The notes under the pieces are model-generated. The model did no database searches. It was not told the DNA's origin and worked only from the letters and a program-made list of their open reading frames with translations. This document shows positions 16,313 to 19,349 of a stretch of DNA of 19,349 bases, one piece after another. The DNA comes from Bacteroidota bacterium (GTDB lineage: Bacteria; Bacteroidota; Bacteroidia; B-17B0; B-17BO), in contig JANXRU010000040.1 of NCBI GenBank assembly GCA_025356715.1, positions 1 through 19,349 of the forward strand, read 5' to 3'. Every line of letters starts with the position of its first letter. Position 1 is the stretch's first letter. The position numbers were made by a program, and so were the translations under genes.

Positions 16313-16408
16313 CAATGCCCAAAGGGTAAAGGATATGGCAGGTGACTCGTTCACTCAATCGCATTGCCTAAAGTTGCGTACCTCACTTACGAAGTGAGGT
16401 TTTTTTTT
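16313..16408 (+). ncRNA. Putative small RNA ending in an intrinsic terminator
   Basis: Between the -7 box at 16299 and the terminator at 16381 lies a stretch of about 95 nt that folds well. GGTGA-CTCGT-TCACT makes an inner hairpin, and GGCA...TGCC arms enclose it. A CCC/GGG mini-hairpin lies at its 5' end. It contains no reading frame worth naming. Its 3' end is antisense to the last codons of the 16383-16910 gene, so it could act on that operon. The start site is estimated; this is inference from promoter, fold and terminator together. Confidence 0.4.
16381..16408 (+). terminator. Plus-strand intrinsic terminator without a plus-strand gene
   Basis: CCTCACTT (16381-16388) and AAGTGAGG (16392-16399) form a perfect 8-bp stem with a 3-nt loop, followed by nine T. 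Read on the minus strand it has no T tract, so it works only for plus-strand transcription. The nearest upstream plus-strand gene ends at 14819 and has its own terminator. The stem also encodes the last residues and stop of the minus-strand gene at 16383. Confidence 0.85.
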
Positions 16409-16910
16409 GCTCTGAAGTGAAGTTTTGAAAATCTCTTTTATAATTTCTTTGGTTTTCAAAATCAACAGAAAACGAAGTGATCAATAATAAATCAGGGTTT
16501 ATTTCTCTTATAATTATTATAAATCCTTTGTCTTCATACCAGTAAAATTGTTGATTGTAGCCTTCATCATTTATTTTTTCAAAATATTTAATTCTAAAAT
16601 CTGCTACATTTTCAATAATTGGACGAATCCAATGGATTTTATTTGCCCTTACTACATCAAAATTTCTTCTCCCAGCAATTTTACTTTCTCTTGTAATAAT
16701 ATGTTCAAATGCTTTTGCCTTTCCTTTGCAAATTGGATGCACAGAAGGATTTGAGTTGTATTTTACAGCCTTTCCATTAATAATTAATGGGTTTTTAGAA
16801 ATGTCATTTAAAAAGATGCCATACATCTTAAACATCTGTTCTTTGGTTGGACCATCATGCGATAAATCATCAAACAAATCATCTAAATCATCTAAATCAA
16901 ACATATCCAT
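16383..16910 (-). CDS. Small protein resembling phage/toxin-type RNase-like (PBECR-like) domains; function unproven
   Basis: This 175-residue protein is the last gene of the cassette. The N-terminus is strikingly acidic and repetitive (MDMFDLDDLDDLFDDL), which may be an interaction tail. The rest, FEHIITRE (68-75) followed by VVRANKIHWIRPIIEN (86-101), QFYWYEDKGFIIIIRE (121-136) and LLLITSFSVDF, has the shape I associate with phage and polymorphic-toxin RNase-like domains of the PBECR kind. In these, His and Arg/Lys residues between beta strands act on RNA; candidates here are H70, R88, H93, R96 and R135. I make this link from memory of the pattern, so it is weak. The start is 5 nt after the DUF3800 stop. 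The 3' end lies inside a plus-strand terminator hairpin, so the final six residues may be a by-product of that structure. Confidence 0.6.
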   Translation of the reverse strand: MDMFDLDDLDDLFDDLSHDGPTKEQMFKMYGIFLNDISKNPLIINGKAVKYNSNPSVHPICKGKAKAFEHIITRESKIAGRRNFDVVRANKIHWIRPIIENVADFRIKYFEKINDEGYNQQFYWYEDKGFIIIIREINPDLLLITSFSVDFENQRNYKRDFQNFTSEQKKTSLRK

Positions 16911-16915
16911 TGCTA

Positions 16916-17620
16916 TTATTTAGATTTGATTTGAAAATCGAAAATGTTAAACTTTTGTTCCCAAGGCTCAGTTCCATCATCCAAACTATAGCCTGATTTC
17001 TGCTCTAAATAATTAATTATTTCGACCTTTACTTTAGATGCATTTTCTAATAAATGTGCGCCACGAGACTTGTATGTAATCGCTCCAATAAATAAATCAG
17101 TTAGTTGCAAAAACTCGCTTTCGCACGAATGAATATTTTGAAAATATGTAAATGGAGAAGCGCCATTATATTTATTATGAAATACTTCTTGTATTTTCTC
17201 AAGCTTTTCTTTGCCTCTAGTGTCTTTAACATCCAAAAACACTCTATACTTAAATTCGCAGGGATTAGTCATCGAATTAAGTAATAAGTAAACTGTTTTA
17301 TAATAAAAATTATCGTGGCTACCTTGGTTAAACTCTAAGTGATTTAATTTCTCTTTGTTTTTAATTAAAACGCATCTAAACTCAATATGGCTATCAAAAA
17401 AATAATCTATTAATTCTTTATATAATTCTATTCTTGATAATGAAAGTTTTTGCCATTTTATTTCTGTTGGATTTTTATGTTTTAGCTTGATAGCTTTTAT
17501 ATCTTCTTTAATATCTGCATAATTATCCCTATCAATTTTTGTATAACCGATGCACATTACAGGCATTTTATCATTTTCTAAATGACAACTTTCATCACAA
17601 TATAAATTATAGGTTTTCAT
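16916..17620 (-). CDS. DUF3800 domain protein
   Basis: DUF3800 proteins are predicted RNase H-like-fold enzymes that often travel with restriction systems, phages and other mobile DNA; their activity is not established. Here the 234-residue protein spans the whole domain. The acidic pair D9-E10 is in LYCDESCH, EIKWQKLS (53-60) follows, D130 is in RVFLDVKD, and the terminal block LQLTDLFIGAITYKSRG (171-187) holds D175. Placing these acids near each other, as in RNase H-type active sites, is expected for the family. No membrane segment or signal peptide. It sits 26 nt after the nuclease-like gene and 5 nt before the small toxin-like gene, clearly within one operon. It could be an effector nuclease or a processing factor for the cassette. 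Confidence 0.85.
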   Translation of the reverse strand: MKTYNLYCDESCHLENDKMPVMCIGYTKIDRDNYADIKEDIKAIKLKHKNPTEIKWQKLSLSRIELYKELIDYFFDSHIEFRCVLIKNKEKLNHLEFNQGSHDNFYYKTVYLLLNSMTNPCEFKYRVFLDVKDTRGKEKLEKIQEVFHNKYNGASPFTYFQNIHSCESEFLQLTDLFIGAITYKSRGAHLLENASKVKVEIINYLEQKSGYSLDDGTEPWEQKFNIFDFQIKSK

Positions 17621-17646
17621 CTAATTTTACGTTTTAAAATAAATTT

Positions 17647-19074
17647 TCAATTAAGAACTACATTAATTTCAGCCGTTATAGAACGACCTTTTTTTACAGC
17701 CAAATTATTTCCTGATTCATAACTATTTACAATGCTGTTTATGACGAGCGATTCGTCTTGTAAAAAATTCGTAATTAATTTTAAAAAATAATTTATCCCA
17801 GAAACAAAACTAGTCCTACCTTCTTCTTCCTTTTTAGTTAATCCATATGCTTTATGTCTATCACTATATTCATATTTAAAACCTTTTTTAGTCATTTCAT
17901 TAAAAAAGTTGCCAGGATTATAAAGTGTAAAAAAATGAATTTCACCAAAATATATTTTCTTTAAAACTTCAGTAGTAATTGGTTCCCAAAACAGTGGTCT
18001 TGTTCCTGCAATCTGCTGTATTCTGCCATTTACATTAAGGTGAATATGGCCAAATTGGATTGAATTCTCAATTTCAGGCAGAATAATATCGCAAACAATT
18101 TGTTCGAAATTACATTTAGACACATCAACTTCATTACAATTAAATTTATCATATAAAGACTCACCATAATAAGAAAACCTACATAATAATTGTGTATTAC
18201 TAATTTGTCTGTGTGAAAATCTATCTTCTAAAGCCAATTTACCTAAATCATCAATATGATTATATTTTGGTGTATTGAAAACTTTTAATCTCTCATCATT
18301 ACTCTGATCTTTCTTTAGGTAATTAAATGAGTCAATCATTTTGTCAACCTGTTTCTTATAACGCTCTTCATCTATCAATTTCCTTTTTTCATCATTAATT
18401 TCAGGGATTGATTTTTTTAAATTATTGAAATTATTATTTCTTTTTTTCGGGCCTATTACAGTAAGGTTCATTGTTAAAGTTGACTCGTCAAACTTTCCTG
18501 ATTTTAGTTCGCCAATTCCAGCGACCTTTCCATTTTTTAAGTCAAATAAAGTAAAGTCTCCTATTCTTAGCATATCTGTTATGCCGTGATAAATAATAAA
18601 GTGGTTATCTATTGTTTTTACTTTCTTTAAAAATTCAAATTCACCTATACCTCCAATACCTCTTGGCAAAGTTAAATTGCTTTGTGGAACATTTTGTAAC
18701 TGCTGATTAAGGTACTCTCTATCTAAAGAATAAAAAATATAAACAAAAGCATCGCCAAAAGATTTACCAATTACAAGCAAATGTTGTAAGAATTTCAAAA
18801 TTTTAGTAATCCTCTCTCGTTCATATTCAAATTTCTTAATCCCTAATTTATTTTTTTCTTTTTCTAATCCCTTTCTTTTATGAGAAAATTCGAAATATTT
18901 TTGTGTGACCTTATACTGAATCTTTGTTAAATTAACTTGGAAATTTAATAATTCTTCGGGTTCAAAATTAAATTGTTGTTTATGTTCTTTGAACTTCACA
19001 AGAATATCCCAAATGACATTTAACTCATTTTCAACTTCAATACCAAATAACTTTATGTGCTCTTCATAACTCAT
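17647..19074 (-). CDS. Putative PD-(D/E)xK nuclease of a restriction-like cassette
   Basis: I do not recognise a named family for this 475-residue protein. Residues 1-125 are strongly helical and charged and may be a coiled region or a recognition or oligomerisation arm. Next comes a segment matching the PD-(D/E)xK nuclease core: an acidic helix GIGEFEFLKKV (142-152), then RIGDFTLFD (170-178) with D173, then VAGIGELKSGK (184-194) with the E189-x-K191 pair, 15 residues after the Asp, as in Mrr- or Shedu-like enzymes. The remaining 280 residues are mixed alpha/beta, with no motif I can name (FGHIHLNVNGRIQQIAG is the most distinctive). The start ATG abuts the stop of the methyltransferase gene (TAAATG), so translation is coupled. 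The likely role is the cutting subunit paired with that methyltransferase, by inference. Confidence 0.7.
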   Translation of the reverse strand: MSYEEHIKLFGIEVENELNVIWDILVKFKEHKQQFNFEPEELLNFQVNLTKIQYKVTQKYFEFSHKRKGLEKEKNKLGIKKFEYERERITKILKFLQHLLVIGKSFGDAFVYIFYSLDREYLNQQLQNVPQSNLTLPRGIGGIGEFEFLKKVKTIDNHFIIYHGITDMLRIGDFTLFDLKNGKVAGIGELKSGKFDESTLTMNLTVIGPKKRNNNFNNLKKSIPEINDEKRKLIDEERYKKQVDKMIDSFNYLKKDQSNDERLKVFNTPKYNHIDDLGKLALEDRFSHRQISNTQLLCRFSYYGESLYDKFNCNEVDVSKCNFEQIVCDIILPEIENSIQFGHIHLNVNGRIQQIAGTRPLFWEPITTEVLKKIYFGEIHFFTLYNPGNFFNEMTKKGFKYEYSDRHKAYGLTKKEEEGRTSFVSGINYFLKLITNFLQDESLVINSIVNSYESGNNLAVKKGRSITAEINVVLN

Positions 19075-19349
19075 TTAGATACCCTCAACAATTTTAATTT
19101 CTTCTTCCGTTAAATCATAAAGCTTGTAAACCATTTGGTCTATTTCCTTATCAGTAGCATCAATTTTTGATTTTAGTTCTAATGCTTTTTTTGATTCAGT
19201 ATTAAAATACTCTTCCCATTCTGCCTCATCCGATAAAGACAACTTAATTTTCTTTTTCGCTAACTCTTTAATAAAATCAGAGTATGAAAGTAAATACCAT
19301 TCTTCTAATTTTTTTGGTAAGCTATCTAAATTAAATTTTCGTTGTAGGC
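19075..19349 (-). CDS. Eco57I/type IIG-like adenine-specific DNA methyltransferase, C-terminal end (5' part outside window)
   Basis: Only the last 90 codons are in the window, reading from beyond base 19349 on the minus strand. The text LPKKLEEWYLLSYSDFIKEL, then ALELKSKIDATDKEIDQMVYK and LYDLTEEEIKIVEGI, is the typical tail of large Eco57I-type or PglX-like N6-adenine methyltransferases of type IIG or related restriction systems. The xxKIxxTDxEIDxxVYxLYxLTEEEIxIVEG pattern is especially telling. The catalytic NPPY and AdoMet motifs lie upstream and are not visible. The gene directly abuts the next start and heads the four-gene operon. Whether it also contains a nuclease domain, as in true type IIG enzymes, needs the missing sequence. 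BREX PglX is the main alternative. Confidence 0.8.
   Translation of the reverse strand, partial: LQRKFNLDSLPKKLEEWYLLSYSDFIKELAKKKIKLSLSDEAEWEEYFNTESKKALELKSKIDATDKEIDQMVYKLYDLTEEEIKIVEGI

Larger units (their letters stand above)
15948..16382. other. Structured non-coding region with several inverted repeats
   Basis: No credible gene lies here. A 63-codon minus-strand frame at 16173-16364 has no family features. Notable structures are an imperfect inverted repeat (16089-16102 with 16127-16140, AATAGCTTTTGCTT type, one mismatch), a perfect 7-bp hairpin ACTTTAC/GTAAAGT (16184-16190 with 16198-16204), ACCACT (16181-16186) opposite AGTGGT (16225-16230), and a small ACTG/CAGT hairpin (16215-16218 with 16224-16227). 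Together with the putative small RNA at 16313-16408 this looks like a recombination end, a structured RNA, or both. Confidence 0.5.

Noticed and set aside
16173..16364. 63-codon minus-strand reading frame (MRLSERVTCH...)
   Set aside because: No motif and no promoter; it crosses the hairpins at 16181-16230 and overlaps the putative small RNA. Treated as chance.
16856..16905. Short tandem repeat ATCATCTAA-type, considered as a non-coding repeat or CRISPR-like unit
   Set aside because: It is the coding of the acidic DLDDLDDLFDD tail; units are 12 bp without spacers.
16548..16923. Plus-strand frames of 68 and 65 codons opposite the small toxin-like gene, considered as an antitoxin
   Set aside because: They overlap the operon gene completely, have no start context, and their composition is that expected of an antisense shadow.

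Overview
This AT-rich window comes from a member of the Bacteroidota. The lineage is suggested by the futalosine-pathway menaquinone gene, the Bacteroidota-type M16 protease, the fused SerB-SerA protein, and several TAnnTTTG-type -7 promoter boxes. No rRNA, complete tRNA, CRISPR array or intact transposase is visible.

Region A (1-14819) is ordinary chromosome, in short operons of changing direction. It begins with the 3' part of mqnE followed 6 nt later by a family 2 glycosyltransferase (+). Next come plsC and gatC (-, overlapping by 17 nt), then an ABC ATPase (+) and a periplasmic or membrane-associated M16 protease (+) ending at a perfect bidirectional terminator. An OsmC-family protein (-) follows. 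A 343-residue protein (+) carries what looks like a kinase-fold catalytic core, and its stop overlaps the stop of an Lrp/AsnC regulator (-). That regulator is divergent from a DUF1338/HglS-type 2-oxoadipate dioxygenase, which is followed on the same strand by the SerB-SerA fusion and a large FAD/Fe-S dehydrogenase of the YdiJ type. The last three enzymes share one likely metabolite, D-2-hydroxyglutarate: HglS makes it, SerA can make it from 2-oxoglutarate, and YdiJ-type enzymes oxidise it back to 2-oxoglutarate.

Region B (14820-16382) is mostly non-coding and looks like a junction. It holds a strong hairpin terminator, a patch resembling the 3' end of a tRNA on the minus strand, a 236-residue protein of unknown function with its own promoter, and a 435-base gap containing several inverted repeats. 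The gap ends with a plus-strand intrinsic terminator that serves no plus-strand gene, so a small RNA is likely.

Region C (16383-19349) is a tight minus-strand operon: the C-terminal end of an Eco57I/type IIG-like DNA methyltransferase, a 475-residue protein with a PD-(D/E)xK-like nuclease core, a DUF3800 protein, and a small protein that resembles phage/toxin-type RNase-like domains. The gene order, translational coupling and abrupt change of content suggest a defence or restriction cassette on an island. I do not recognise the combination as a named system. It is the best candidate here for something undescribed.
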